Shown here piece after piece: positions 7,323 to 16,186 of a stretch of DNA of 64,000 nt. The stretch is from Clostridiaceae bacterium (GTDB lineage Bacteria > Bacillota > Clostridia > Oscillospirales > Butyricicoccaceae). How positions within the stretch are numbered: the first letter of the stretch is position 1; every line of letters begins with the position of its first letter. Under the pieces are notes generated by a model. The model saw nothing but the letters and a program-made list of their open reading frames with translations. It was not told the DNA's origin and did no database searches. The position numbers and the translations under genes are program-made. Location of the stretch: the NCBI GenBank assembly GCA_018383195.1, contig JAGZOP010000007.1:1-64000 (forward strand), read 5' to 3'.

Positions 7323-10300
7323 TCAGTCCTCCGCGAGCTTTTTGTAGCGCGCGTAGCGGGCCTTGACGTCCTCGATCTCCTTCGCGTACAGGGCTTCGGC
7401 CTTGTCCGGGAAGTTGTTCTTGAGCGAAGCGAAGCGGTTTTCGCCCATCAGGAAGTCCATGACCTTGTCGGTGTCTGGCTCCTTGGAGTCAAGCTGGAAC
7501 GGGTTCTTGCCCTCCGCGATGCGACGCGGGTCGTAGCGGTACAGATGCCAGTAGCCGCACTCGACCGCCTTCTTCATCTCGTCCTGCGAGGTGCCCATGC
7601 CGGCCTTGATATGCTGCTCGAGACACGGGCAATAGCAGATGACGATGGACGGGCCGTCGTAGGACTCTGCCTCGCGCAGCGCCTTGAGGGTCTGTGCCTG
7701 GTCTGCGCCCATCGCGACCTGTGCAACATAAACGTATCCGTACTGCATCAGGATCGCGCCGAGATCCTTCTTTGCGACCTTTTTGCCCGATGCTGCGAAC
7801 TTTGCGGTAGCGGAAGTCGGAGTTGCCTTGGAGGACTGGCCGCCGGTGTTGGAGTAAACTTCCGTGTCAAGCACGAGCAGGTTGACATCCTGATTTTGCG
7901 CCATGACGTGGTCGATGCCGCCGAAACCGATGTCGTAGGCCCAGCCGTCGCCGCCGACCGCCCAGACGGACTTCTTCGCAAGGAATTCGCGGTTGTCAAG
8001 GATGTACTTGACCTCGTCGGTCTGATCGGCCCTCTCAAGCGCTGCGATGAGCGCGTCGGAAACGGCACGGGACTTCTCACGGTCGTTCCAGTCTGCGAGG
8101 TATGCTTCTGCTTCCTCAGCCACAACGCCTGCGTTCTTCAGCGCCTCGATGCGGATAAGCAGCTCCTTTCGGATGGCGTCCTGTGCATGGTAGAAGCCGA
8201 ATGCAAATTCTGCGTTGTCCTCGAACAGCGAATGCTCCCACGCCGGGCCGTGACCCTTGCAGTCGCGGCAGTACGGCAGGATGGGTGCACCGCCGCTGAT
8301 CGCAGACGAGCAGCCTGCCGCGTTGCCGACGTACATACGGTCGCCGAACAGCTGGCTGAGCAGCTTGATGTAGGTGGTCTCGGCGCAGCCTGCACAGGCA
8401 GCAGAGAACTGGAAGTAGGGCTTTGCGAACTGAACATTTTTGACGCTCTTGTCGCTGATTACGTCCTTTTTGAGATAGATTTCGTTCATTGCAACGTCGT
8501 CGAACAGCGGCTGTTCGTCCTTCATCTCCTCGAACGGCGCCCACGTCAGCGCGTCCTTTGCCGGGCACGCAGTCAGGCACACGCCACAGCCGAGGCAGTC
8601 ATACGGCGAAAGCTGCATACGGAAATTGTACTTCGGTGCGTCCTTGCCAAGGCCCTTTGCCGGGGCGGTGACGAAGGTTTCCGGCACGCCCGCCTTCTCC
8701 TCGTCGGTCAGCAGCACCGGACGGATTGCTGCGTGCGGGCAGCACATCGAACAGCGGTTGCACTGGATACAAGCGTCGGGGTTCCACTTCGGAACCTTGG
8801 TTGCAACGCCGCGCTTGGAGTAGACCGAGGTGCCGTTCTCCCACGTGCCGTCGAGCACGCCGTATTTCTGGAACACGGAGACCGGCAGCTTGTCGCCCTG
8901 CTGCTTGTCAAGCGGCATGACGATGTCGCGGACGAACGGGGTCATGTTCTTCGGCTCTGCAACCGGCTCATCGGTTGCATCTGCCCACGCTGCCGGGATT
9001 TCGACTTTGACCGTCGCCTGAACGCCGAGATCGACCGCCTGATTGTTCATGTCAACGATCTTCTGACCAGCCTTCTTGAAGTAGGAGTTGTAGTTATTTT
9101 TCTTCATATCCTCGACCGCGAGGTCCATCGGGATGACCTTGGTCAGCGCGAAGAACGCGCCCTGAAGGATGTTGTTCGTACGCTTTCCGAGGCCGATGGC
9201 CGCAGCCAGCTTTGCCGCATCGATGATGTAGAAGTTTGCGTGCTTGCGCGCGAGGTCGCGCTTCATCTTCGCCGGAAGATGCTCCTCGAGCTCCTCGACC
9301 GACCACGGGCAGTTGAGCAGGAATGTGCCGCCGTCCTTGAGGTCTGCGGTCACATCGTACTTTTTGACGTAGGTCGGGGCGTGAACCGCGACAAAATCTG
9401 CGGAATTGACCAGATAAGTGCTGAGAATCGGCTCATCGCCAAAGCGCAGATGGCTCTGTGTCAGACCGCCGGACTTCATCGTGTCGTAGGAGAAATACGC
9501 CTGCGCGTACTTGCCGCCGACAAAGCCGATGGTCGAGATGGCGTTCTTGTTCGCGCCGACCGTACCGTCGCCGCCGAGACCCCACAGCTTGCAGCTGATC
9601 TGGCCCGGATGCGGAAGCTCAATCTCGGTGTAGTCGAGCGAGGTGTGCGTCACGTCATCGTTGATGCCGATGGTGAAATTGTTCTTCGGCTCGTCCTTCG
9701 CGAGGTTGTCGTAGACCGCGATGAACTGGCCGGGGGTGGTGTCCTTGGAGGACAGACCGTAGCGGCCGCCGACGACCGTGATGTCGTTCCGGCCGGCCTG
9801 ATTGAGCGCGGTCACAACGTCGAGATATACCGGCTCGCCGACCGAACCGGTTTCCTTGCTGCGGTCGAGAACAGCAATTTTCTTGACGCTCGCCGGGATG
9901 GCGGCGGCGAAATGCTTAACCGAGAACGGGCGGTACAGGTGGATCTGCACCATGCCGACCTTGCGGCCCTGCGCGTTCAGATAGTCAACGGTTTCCTTGA
10001 CCGCTTCGGAGGCCGAGCACATGACTACGATGACTTCCTCTGCATCCGGCGCGCCGTAGTAGTTGAACAGCTTGTAGTCGCGACCAGTCAGCTTGTTGAT
10101 CTCGTCCATATAGTGCTGGATGGTGTCAGGTACAATCTCCGCTTTGACATTTGCGCCCTCCTTGCACTGGAAGTAGATGTCCGGGTTAACATTATTGCCG
10201 CGGTTGGTCGGGTGCTCCGGGTTGAGCGACTGGCGACGAAATTCTTGCAGTGCCTTCTGGTCGACCAAACCGCGCAGATCCTCATAATCGAGCGTTTCGA

Positions 10301-10850
10301 TGCGCTGCATCTCATGCGAAGTGCGGAAGCCGTCAAAACAGTGCATGAACGCATAGCGCGCCTTGATTGCGGACAGATGCGCGACGGCGGACAGATCCAT
10401 TGCCTCCTGAGGCGACGACGACATCAGCATACCGTAGCCGGTGGTGCGGCAGGTCATGAAGTCGGTGTGGTCACCGAAGATCGAGTGGTGGTTGCTCGTG
10501 ACGACACGAGATGCGATGTGCATGACACTTGGCAGGAACTGACCACCCATGGCGTACATCGCCGGGATCATCAGCATCAGACCCTGTGAGGAAGTGAAAG
10601 TCGTGGTGAGCGCGCCCGCCTGAAGCGAGCCGTGGCAGGTGCCAGCCGCGCCGGCCTCAGACTGCATCTGAATGACATCGACCGTCGTGCCGAACAAGTT
10701 CTTCTTTCCCTTCGCGGACCATTCATCAACCTTTTCCGCCATCGGTGAGGACGGCGTGATCGGGTAGATCGCTGCTACCTCGGTAAACGCATAGGCGCTG
10801 TACGCCGCCGCCGTGTTGCCGTCCATAACAGCATAGTTCTTTTTTTGCAT
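7323..10850 (-). CDS. nifJ: Pyruvate:ferredoxin (flavodoxin) oxidoreductase
   Basis: Single-chain PFOR, 1175 residues, about the normal length for the homodimeric enzyme. It oxidises pyruvate with CoA to acetyl-CoA and CO2 and passes electrons to ferredoxin, in the cytosol of anaerobes. Domains run in the family order: pyruvate/TPP domain with YPITPSSPMAEKVDEW, gamma domain (GLGGDGTVGANKN), two 4Fe-4S motifs in the ferredoxin-like region (CIQCNRCSMCCP and CLGCGVCLTACP), and the C-terminal TPP domain with a proximal cluster (CAGCAETTY, CRDC) and GGDGWAYDIGFGG. It lies 42 bases after the Gfo/Idh gene on the same strand with no clear terminator between, so it may be the last gene of the catabolic operon. 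SD: AGAAGGA. Confidence 0.97.
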   Translation of the reverse strand: MQKKNYAVMDGNTAAAYSAYAFTEVAAIYPITPSSPMAEKVDEWSAKGKKNLFGTTVDVIQMQSEAGAAGTCHGSLQAGALTTTFTSSQGLMLMIPAMYAMGGQFLPSVMHIASRVVTSNHHSIFGDHTDFMTCRTTGYGMLMSSSPQEAMDLSAVAHLSAIKARYAFMHCFDGFRTSHEMQRIETLDYEDLRGLVDQKALQEFRRQSLNPEHPTNRGNNVNPDIYFQCKEGANVKAEIVPDTIQHYMDEINKLTGRDYKLFNYYGAPDAEEVIVVMCSASEAVKETVDYLNAQGRKVGMVQIHLYRPFSVKHFAAAIPASVKKIAVLDRSKETGSVGEPVYLDVVTALNQAGRNDITVVGGRYGLSSKDTTPGQFIAVYDNLAKDEPKNNFTIGINDDVTHTSLDYTEIELPHPGQISCKLWGLGGDGTVGANKNAISTIGFVGGKYAQAYFSYDTMKSGGLTQSHLRFGDEPILSTYLVNSADFVAVHAPTYVKKYDVTADLKDGGTFLLNCPWSVEELEEHLPAKMKRDLARKHANFYIIDAAKLAAAIGLGKRTNNILQGAFFALTKVIPMDLAVEDMKKNNYNSYFKKAGQKIVDMNNQAVDLGVQATVKVEIPAAWADATDEPVAEPKNMTPFVRDIVMPLDKQQGDKLPVSVFQKYGVLDGTWENGTSVYSKRGVATKVPKWNPDACIQCNRCSMCCPHAAIRPVLLTDEEKAGVPETFVTAPAKGLGKDAPKYNFRMQLSPYDCLGCGVCLTACPAKDALTWAPFEEMKDEQPLFDDVAMNEIYLKKDVISDKSVKNVQFAKPYFQFSAACAGCAETTYIKLLSQLFGDRMYVGNAAGCSSAISGGAPILPYCRDCKGHGPAWEHSLFEDNAEFAFGFYHAQDAIRKELLIRIEALKNAGVVAEEAEAYLADWNDREKSRAVSDALIAALERADQTDEVKYILDNREFLAKKSVWAVGGDGWAYDIGFGGIDHVMAQNQDVNLLVLDTEVYSNTGGQSSKATPTSATAKFAASGKKVAKKDLGAILMQYGYVYVAQVAMGADQAQTLKALREAESYDGPSIVICYCPCLEQHIKAGMGTSQDEMKKAVECGYWHLYRYDPRRIAEGKNPFQLDSKEPDTDKVMDFLMGENRFASLKNNFPDKAEALYAKEIEDVKARYARYKKLAED

Positions 10851-10892
10851 TTTATATCCTTCTTTCCCTTGTGAAAAACGTGTATACCGTTG

Positions 10893-11897
10893 TCAGTCGA
10901 TGCCGCCTGCCCTGCGAATCGCGTCGCACACACGTGCGGTGCGCAGCGACTCTTCCTCGGAGATCGTGAGCGCGGTGCCGTTCAGCACGGCGTCCGAGAA
11001 AAGCTCGATCTCCTTTTTGTAGTTGTCCTCGACCCAGATCGTGTACTCCGTGGTAGTTTCGTCCACATACTCCGCGCCCTGCGGACGAGCGCCCGTGCTC
11101 ACGCGGATGCGGCAGACGCCGCTCGAATTGAACTTGTGATCCACATCGATGCGTCCGGTCTCGCCCAGAATGGAATAGCAGCCGCGGCGGTAGGCGTCCA
11201 GACCTGCATACAGCATGGCGGTCACACCCTCTTCATAGCGCAGCATGACAGCATCCGAAACATCTACGCCGGTCTCCTTGTCAAAGCTGCAGTAAACGCT
11301 CATGTCCTCCGGATCCTTACCAAACAGATAGGATGCTAGGCTGACGTTGTAGCAGGTCACGTCGTAAACGGCGCCGCCGCCGTTGCCCTTCTGGTAGCGG
11401 ATGCCCGAACGGTTGGTGTCGAAGGTGGAGTGCTTACTCTCCAGATAACGGATGCGACCGATCGCGCCGCTGTCCACGATTTCCTTGACCTTCTGCGCGA
11501 GCTGCGCATGGCGGTAAGCATAGGCCTCCTCGAGCAGCACGCCGTGCTCCTTCGCTGCGGCGAACATCTCGCGCACCTGATCTTCGGTCAGTGCCATCGG
11601 CTTTTCGCACAGGATGTGCTTGCCGGCGGCGGCCGCCTTTTTGACCCACTCCATGTGGATGCCGTTCGGCAGGGGCAGATAGACCGCGTCTACGTTCTCA
11701 TCGTCGAGCAACATCTGATAATCAGTGTACAGCTTTTTCGGCGCGAACGGCTCGGCGTAGACCTTCAGTTTTTCTTCATTTCTGCCTGCAATCGCGTACA
11801 GTTCAGCGTTTTCGCAGGTGAGCAGGCCGGGAATGGTACGGCTCTTGCCGATACCTGAGCAGCCGAGCACGCCCCAGCGTACCGTTTTCTTTTCCAT
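10893..11897 (-). CDS. Gfo/Idh/MocA family oxidoreductase
   Basis: NAD(P)-dependent sugar or sugar-acid dehydrogenase family member, 334 residues. The Rossmann domain begins VRWGVLGCSGIGKS, the family EKPMALT motif follows (catalytic-site lysine in EKP), and the C-terminal alpha/beta domain contains GGGAVYDVTCYN. The start at 11897 is chosen because the ATG 12 bases upstream overlaps the AAAGG ribosome site. It is 31 bases after the UxaA-type large subunit and 42 before PFOR, all leftward, so it probably oxidises an intermediate or precursor of the same substrate. The exact substrate cannot be read from sequence. Confidence 0.88.
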   Translation of the reverse strand: MEKKTVRWGVLGCSGIGKSRTIPGLLTCENAELYAIAGRNEEKLKVYAEPFAPKKLYTDYQMLLDDENVDAVYLPLPNGIHMEWVKKAAAAGKHILCEKPMALTEDQVREMFAAAKEHGVLLEEAYAYRHAQLAQKVKEIVDSGAIGRIRYLESKHSTFDTNRSGIRYQKGNGGGAVYDVTCYNVSLASYLFGKDPEDMSVYCSFDKETGVDVSDAVMLRYEEGVTAMLYAGLDAYRRGCYSILGETGRIDVDHKFNSSGVCRIRVSTGARPQGAEYVDETTTEYTIWVEDNYKKEIELFSDAVLNGTALTISEEESLRTARVCDAIRRAGGID

Positions 11898-11928
11898 TTC
11901 TGGGATCATCCTTTCAGAAAGTCAGTGG

Positions 11929-13092
11929 TTATACGTAGTTGCACAGACGCGCGATGGCGGTTTCAGTGTAGCCGAGCGCTTCTGCCTTGGTCTGGCGGCC
12001 GTTCGCGGTCTCCACGACCATTGTGAGAAGATCCTGACCGAGCTCTTCTACCGTGCGCTCGCCGTAGATGAGCGGTGCGGCGTTGAAGTCGATGTTGTCC
12101 TCCATGTTGGCGAAAGTAATCTTGTTGCCGGTGATCTTGATGACCGGCACGATCGGGCTGCCGATCGGTGAACCGCGGCCGCTCGAGAATACGACGACCT
12201 GTGCACCGCCTGCCGCCATGGCCGCGACTGAGGCCGGGTCATTGCCCGGGGTATCCATGATGACCAGACCCTCGCGCACCTTGATCTGCTTGCCGTAGTC
12301 ATAGACCTCGTTGATGATGCTGTGGCCGCCCTTGTGGATGCAGCCGAGCGATTTTTCCTCGAGAGTGGTGATGCCGCCGGCCTTGTTGCCGGGCGACGGG
12401 TTTCCCTGGCGCACGTCCTCGCCTACGGCGTGGAAATGCTCCTCGAAGCGGGTCGTGATCTCATAAATACGGTCGTGTACGCGCTTGTTCGCCGCGCGGC
12501 GCGCCAGAATGTGCTCCGCGCCGATGAATTCCGAGGTCTCGGAGAGAATGCTCGTGCCGCCCGCCGCGACGATCAGATCGCTCATCGCGCCGATGGCCGG
12601 GTTGGCCGCCAGGCCGCTCGTCGGGTCCGAGCCGCCGCATTCCGTGCCGACGATCAGCTCTGAGATCGGGAATTCCTCTCTCTGGAGCAGACTCGCCTCG
12701 GCGACCATCTGCTTGGCGTAGCGGACCGCCTGCTCGACGGCCTTGAGCGTGCCGCCCGCCTCCTGAATGATCACGCGCTGCATGGGCTTGCAGGTGCGCT
12801 CGGAGATTGCCTGCGCGACCAGATCCATCTGGCAGTTTTCGCATCCGAGCGATACGAGGACCGTGCCGTAGATATTCGGGTTGGCCGCATAGCCCGCCAT
12901 GACATCCATGGTGAGCTGCTGGTCGACCGCAACCTGCGAGCAGCCCTGCTGATTGTTGAAGGTTACGGAGCCTTCGACCTGCTGGGAAATGATGCGTGCC
13001 GTATCCGAGGCGCACACGCTCGTGGGAAGAATAAGTACCTTATTCCGCACACCGACGCGCCCGTCCGGACGGTGATATCCACAAAATGTCAT
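11929..13092 (-). CDS. UxaA-family dehydratase/lyase, large subunit
   Basis: Protein of 387 residues matching the C-terminal catalytic domain of altronate/galactarate dehydratases (UxaA/GarD) and the large subunit of sulfolactate sulfo-lyase (SuyB). Visible family motifs are GYHRPDGRVGVRN at the N-terminus, GCEN, GTECGGSD, GGTSILSET, GNPSPGNKAGG and a late SSGRGSPIG. Conserved cysteines in GCEN and ECGG suit an iron or Fe-S site. The N-terminal SAF domain is a separate gene 15 bases upstream. In a UxaA role it would dehydrate a sugar acid to a 2-keto-3-deoxy acid; in a SuyB role it would release sulfite from sulfolactate and give pyruvate. The sequence alone does not decide. Confidence 0.82.
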   Translation of the reverse strand: MTFCGYHRPDGRVGVRNKVLILPTSVCASDTARIISQQVEGSVTFNNQQGCSQVAVDQQLTMDVMAGYAANPNIYGTVLVSLGCENCQMDLVAQAISERTCKPMQRVIIQEAGGTLKAVEQAVRYAKQMVAEASLLQREEFPISELIVGTECGGSDPTSGLAANPAIGAMSDLIVAAGGTSILSETSEFIGAEHILARRAANKRVHDRIYEITTRFEEHFHAVGEDVRQGNPSPGNKAGGITTLEEKSLGCIHKGGHSIINEVYDYGKQIKVREGLVIMDTPGNDPASVAAMAAGGAQVVVFSSGRGSPIGSPIVPVIKITGNKITFANMEDNIDFNAAPLIYGERTVEELGQDLLTMVVETANGRQTKAEALGYTETAIARLCNYV

Positions 13093-13107
13093 ATCATGCT
13101 GCCTTTC

Positions 13108-13398
13108 TTACTCTTTTCCGCGCCGGTCTTCCTTTATGCTCACGACGTTGTGAACGTGAACATGTGCACCGGCCGGAATGAATGCTGTTGCCTGCCCGAT
13201 GTGCTCGCCGTATTTTACGACAGGCTCACCCTCTGCGATGTCGCGAATGGTGAACTTGTGATAGATGGTGATGTCCTCCGTGACCGGAACAGACACCGGC
13301 TTGCCGCTCAGGAGAAACACCGCGGTTTCCCCTGCTACGATCGGTTCTATGGCGACAGCAACGTTATCTTTTGCATCAATAATCATTGCATTTGTCAT
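13108..13398 (-). CDS. UxaA-family dehydratase/lyase, small SAF-domain subunit
   Basis: A 96-residue SAF-domain protein, the partner of the large subunit encoded 15 bases downstream. It contains DNVAVAIEPI, YHKFTIRDIAEGEPVVKYGE and the metal/substrate-type HVHVHNV near the C-terminus, as in the N-terminal domain of altronate dehydratase or SuyA. The ATG at 13398 is chosen because of the GGAGG site; upstream codons in the frame are not conserved in character. Small and large subunits encoded separately are typical of SuyAB and of many clostridial altronate dehydratases. Confidence 0.82.
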   Translation of the reverse strand: MTNAMIIDAKDNVAVAIEPIVAGETAVFLLSGKPVSVPVTEDITIYHKFTIRDIAEGEPVVKYGEHIGQATAFIPAGAHVHVHNVVSIKEDRRGKE

Positions 13399-13447
13399 TT
13401 TGTTGTCTTCCTCCTGTCCCGCAGCTGTTCTGCGGGGACGTATGGGT

Positions 13448-14518
13448 TTATGTGGAAGAGCGGCGCTCTTCGATCCTGCGGAGCAGAGCCGCCATTTCGG
13501 GTGACTGCGCCGCACTCTCCGGCAGGATGACCGCCGGAAAGCTGCTCCATGCGATGATGTAATACGCTCCGACCTTCTCGCACAGGTTGATCTTGTCGAC
13601 CGGGATGATCACGGCGGATTTCTCCGATGCAAACAGGAGCGTATCCTGCTGCATGCTGAGGCGGAACGCGCGGCTGCCCTCCCATGTGCCGAGTTCCCGG
13701 CGGATGCGAAGGCGGCTGAGCGCCGGGATCATCGAGATGTTCTCAAGGTTCGCCACGAGCAGCACGACGGCCGAGGCCGCGATGCTGAGCGGCGTGCGGT
13801 TCGCCATCAGATTGACGACCGCTGCGATGCTCGCCGCCAGACGGATGAACGTCGCCCGGCGCACAAAGCGGTAGCGGTAGTACAGCGTGCGGAACGCGAT
13901 GAACTGTCCGTCGAGGAACTGCTTTTCGTCCATCTCCCAGGTGAGGTCGGCCGCCGCAGTCGGAACGGCGTCCGTCTTTTCCCCGGACATTTCGGCCTGC
14001 TCTACCGCCGCGCAGAGGTCGCGCGCAAAGCGCTGCATCGCATCGGCGTTTTTGAACGCCTCAGCCGGAATGATGTCGAAGATCGTGCCGCCGCAGTAGA
14101 TGTAGAGCGCGTCTGCGCGCTCCTCTACCGGACCTACCGCATGAAGCGGGCAGGAAAGGCGCTGGCCGCCGTAGCTGACACGCAGCTCGTTCCCTGCGGT
14201 ACGCAGCCTGTGCTCGCGCCAGTAATCCTCTGGGAGCTGACCTGCGTATTCCAGACGCTGCAGCGTACCCTTTGCGCGCTGGCGCACCGTTCTACGGCGC
14301 AGCAGTGTAATGCCGGCAAGCAGCAGCGACCAGACGATCGCAAACACCCGCTCGCGCCCCTCAAGCCGGGTCGCGCAGAGCACGGCGACCGCCGCCATCT
14401 GGCCGAGGGTCAGCAGGAACGTCGTGAACAGCTTGATCGGACGGCTGTCGTTGCGGCGGACCATGTCGGCCAGCAGCTCAATATAAGCGTTTTTGCTTAC
14501 GCGATAGGTCATATCCAT
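13448..14518 (-). CDS. YcxB-like membrane protein
   Basis: A 356-residue protein built from two similar halves. Each begins with a soluble stretch (TYRVSKNAYIELLADMV and WEMDEKQFLDGQFIAF), has a short pair of membrane helices (about 35-75 and 215-255), then a C-terminal beta domain; the second beta domain is KSAVIIPVDKINLCEK and AYYIIAWSSFPAVILPE. This resembles YcxB/DUF family proteins with a PH-like domain, function unknown. The start at 14518 (MDMTYRV) is chosen because the earlier ATG is part of the GGAGG site. It heads the leftward run into the UxaA-type genes (49-base gap). Its membership of the catabolic operon is only positional. Confidence 0.6.
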   Translation of the reverse strand: MDMTYRVSKNAYIELLADMVRRNDSRPIKLFTTFLLTLGQMAAVAVLCATRLEGRERVFAIVWSLLLAGITLLRRRTVRQRAKGTLQRLEYAGQLPEDYWREHRLRTAGNELRVSYGGQRLSCPLHAVGPVEERADALYIYCGGTIFDIIPAEAFKNADAMQRFARDLCAAVEQAEMSGEKTDAVPTAAADLTWEMDEKQFLDGQFIAFRTLYYRYRFVRRATFIRLAASIAAVVNLMANRTPLSIAASAVVLLVANLENISMIPALSRLRIRRELGTWEGSRAFRLSMQQDTLLFASEKSAVIIPVDKINLCEKVGAYYIIAWSSFPAVILPESAAQSPEMAALLRRIEERRSST

Positions 14519-14538
14519 CAGAAGAACCTCCATAAAAA

Positions 14539-14599
14539 AACAGGCAGCGGAGAGGTGACACGTGGGGGTCCACTTTGCTGCATCACATCTCCGACTGCC
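14539..14599 (-). terminator. Terminator of the TctBCA transporter operon
   Basis: GGCAGCGGAGAGGTG (14543-14557) pairs imperfectly with CACATCTCCGACTGCC (14584-14599). On the minus strand the stem is followed by seven T. The T run lies just before the ribosome site of the YcxB-like gene, so that gene needs its own start or read-through. Confidence 0.65.
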
Positions 14600-14647
14600 C
14601 GCAGTGGTGTTCGGCTTTGCCCGTCCACCGCCGGATGCGGTGCAGGG

Positions 14648-16138
14648 TTATGCCTTTTCCTTTCCGTGTGTCACAGCCTTTTTGATGACCGGGACGACAA
14701 CGAACAGGATTGCAATCACTACAAAGAATACGGATACCGGCCGATTAAACATATCTGCCCAGTTGCCGTTGGCAGAGATGAGTGCCATACGCATGTATTT
14801 CTCGATCAGCGGTCCAAGGATGAAGCCGAGGATGACTGGCGCCATGTCGATGCCCAGACAGATCAGCAGATAGCCGACGAAGCCGAAGATGATCATAACC
14901 CAGACGTCGAACATACGGTTGTTCAGCGTGTAAACGCCGAGCACGCAGCAGGCAACGATTGCCGGGAACAGAAAGGACAGCTTGACGTTTACCATGCGGA
15001 CGAACGCCTTCATCAGGCCGAGCTCCATGACGTACATGACAACGTTTGCCATGAAGTAGGCAACCATGATGCCGCCGACAAGCTCCGGGTGCTGCGAGTA
15101 GAGCAGCGGGCCCGGCTGAAGGCCGTGGATCATCAGGCCGCCGATCAGGGCGGAGGTGGTCAGGTCGCCCGGGATGCCGAGGCAGACCAGCGGGATGAGT
15201 GCGCCGCCGTTGGTGGCGTTGTTCGAGGTCTCGGATGCGCTGATGCCTTCCGGACAACCATGGCCGAATTCCTGCGGCGTCTTGGATACAGTGCGCGCGA
15301 GGTTGTAGGAAATCAGCGTGGAGGCGTTCTGACCGATGCCGGGCAGGATGCCGATGCCAGTGCCGATGACACAGCCGATGCCGATCGCCTTCCAGCAGCT
15401 CTTCATTTCGGAGAACGGCGGGATGAGCGTGGTCTTTTTGAACTCGATCTTCGGCCGGGGCTTGTGCAGCTCGAGAGACTGATTGAATACCTCAGTGATC
15501 GCGAACAGTCCCATCATCAGAGCGGTCGAGGAGATGCCGCCCTGAAGCTGCCAGTATCCGAAGGTCAGACGGGATACGCCGCTGATGGAGTCGATGCCGA
15601 CCGTGCCGATGAGCAAACCGAACACCGCGCCGATCAGACCCTTGATCAGCGAGTCGGAGCACATGGCAACGACGACCGACAGACCCATGAGGGCAACAGC
15701 GAAATACTCCCAGCTGCCGAAGCTCAGCGAAACCTTCGCGAGCTGCGGAGCAATCGCCATCAGCGCAAAGGCGGAAAACGTACCGCCGATGAGGGAACAG
15801 AAAACGCCGATGGCCAGTGCCTGAGCAGGCTTGCCCTTCTTCGTCATCGGATAGCCGTCGAAGCAGGTGTAGATGGAAGAGGGCGTGCCGGGGATGTTGA
15901 TGAGGGTTGCGGTGATCAGACCGCCGCTGATGCCGCCGACATAGACGGCGATCAGCATGACGAGGCCCTGTACGGGCTGCATGGTGTAGGTAAAAGGAAT
16001 AAACAGTGTAACGCCGAGGGTGGCGGTCAGACCGGGGATACTGCCGAAGATGATGCCGACGAATACGCCCAGCGCGAGGAGCGCGATACACATCGGGTCA
16101 CTGAATACATACTGGAAACCGAGAAGAATTGTCTGCAA
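14648..16138 (-). CDS. tctA: Tripartite tricarboxylate transporter, large membrane subunit (TctA)
   Basis: Permease subunit of a TTT system, 496 residues with about 11-12 hydrophobic segments. The family signatures are GSIPGLTATLGVTLFIPF near the N-terminus and SASETSNNATNGGALIPL in the second half, the duplicated substrate/ion-path motifs. It works with TctB (small membrane protein) and TctC (binding protein), both encoded just upstream on the same strand. The start is a TTG at 16138 with GGCAGGG 8 bases before it. Substrates of the family are citrate, other di/tricarboxylates, terephthalate and sulfonated acids, so the name does not fix the substrate. Confidence 0.92.
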   Translation of the reverse strand: MQTILLGFQYVFSDPMCIALLALGVFVGIIFGSIPGLTATLGVTLFIPFTYTMQPVQGLVMLIAVYVGGISGGLITATLINIPGTPSSIYTCFDGYPMTKKGKPAQALAIGVFCSLIGGTFSAFALMAIAPQLAKVSLSFGSWEYFAVALMGLSVVVAMCSDSLIKGLIGAVFGLLIGTVGIDSISGVSRLTFGYWQLQGGISSTALMMGLFAITEVFNQSLELHKPRPKIEFKKTTLIPPFSEMKSCWKAIGIGCVIGTGIGILPGIGQNASTLISYNLARTVSKTPQEFGHGCPEGISASETSNNATNGGALIPLVCLGIPGDLTTSALIGGLMIHGLQPGPLLYSQHPELVGGIMVAYFMANVVMYVMELGLMKAFVRMVNVKLSFLFPAIVACCVLGVYTLNNRMFDVWVMIIFGFVGYLLICLGIDMAPVILGFILGPLIEKYMRMALISANGNWADMFNRPVSVFFVVIAILFVVVPVIKKAVTHGKEKA

Positions 16139-16186
16139 TTCTATTCCCTGCCTTTCTTTTGGATAACTTCAGTGAAAATACAATGC

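Noticed and set aside
7545..10589. Long plus-strand frame of about 1014 codons opposite PFOR
   Set aside because: GC-rich antisense artefact; the minus frame has complete PFOR motifs.
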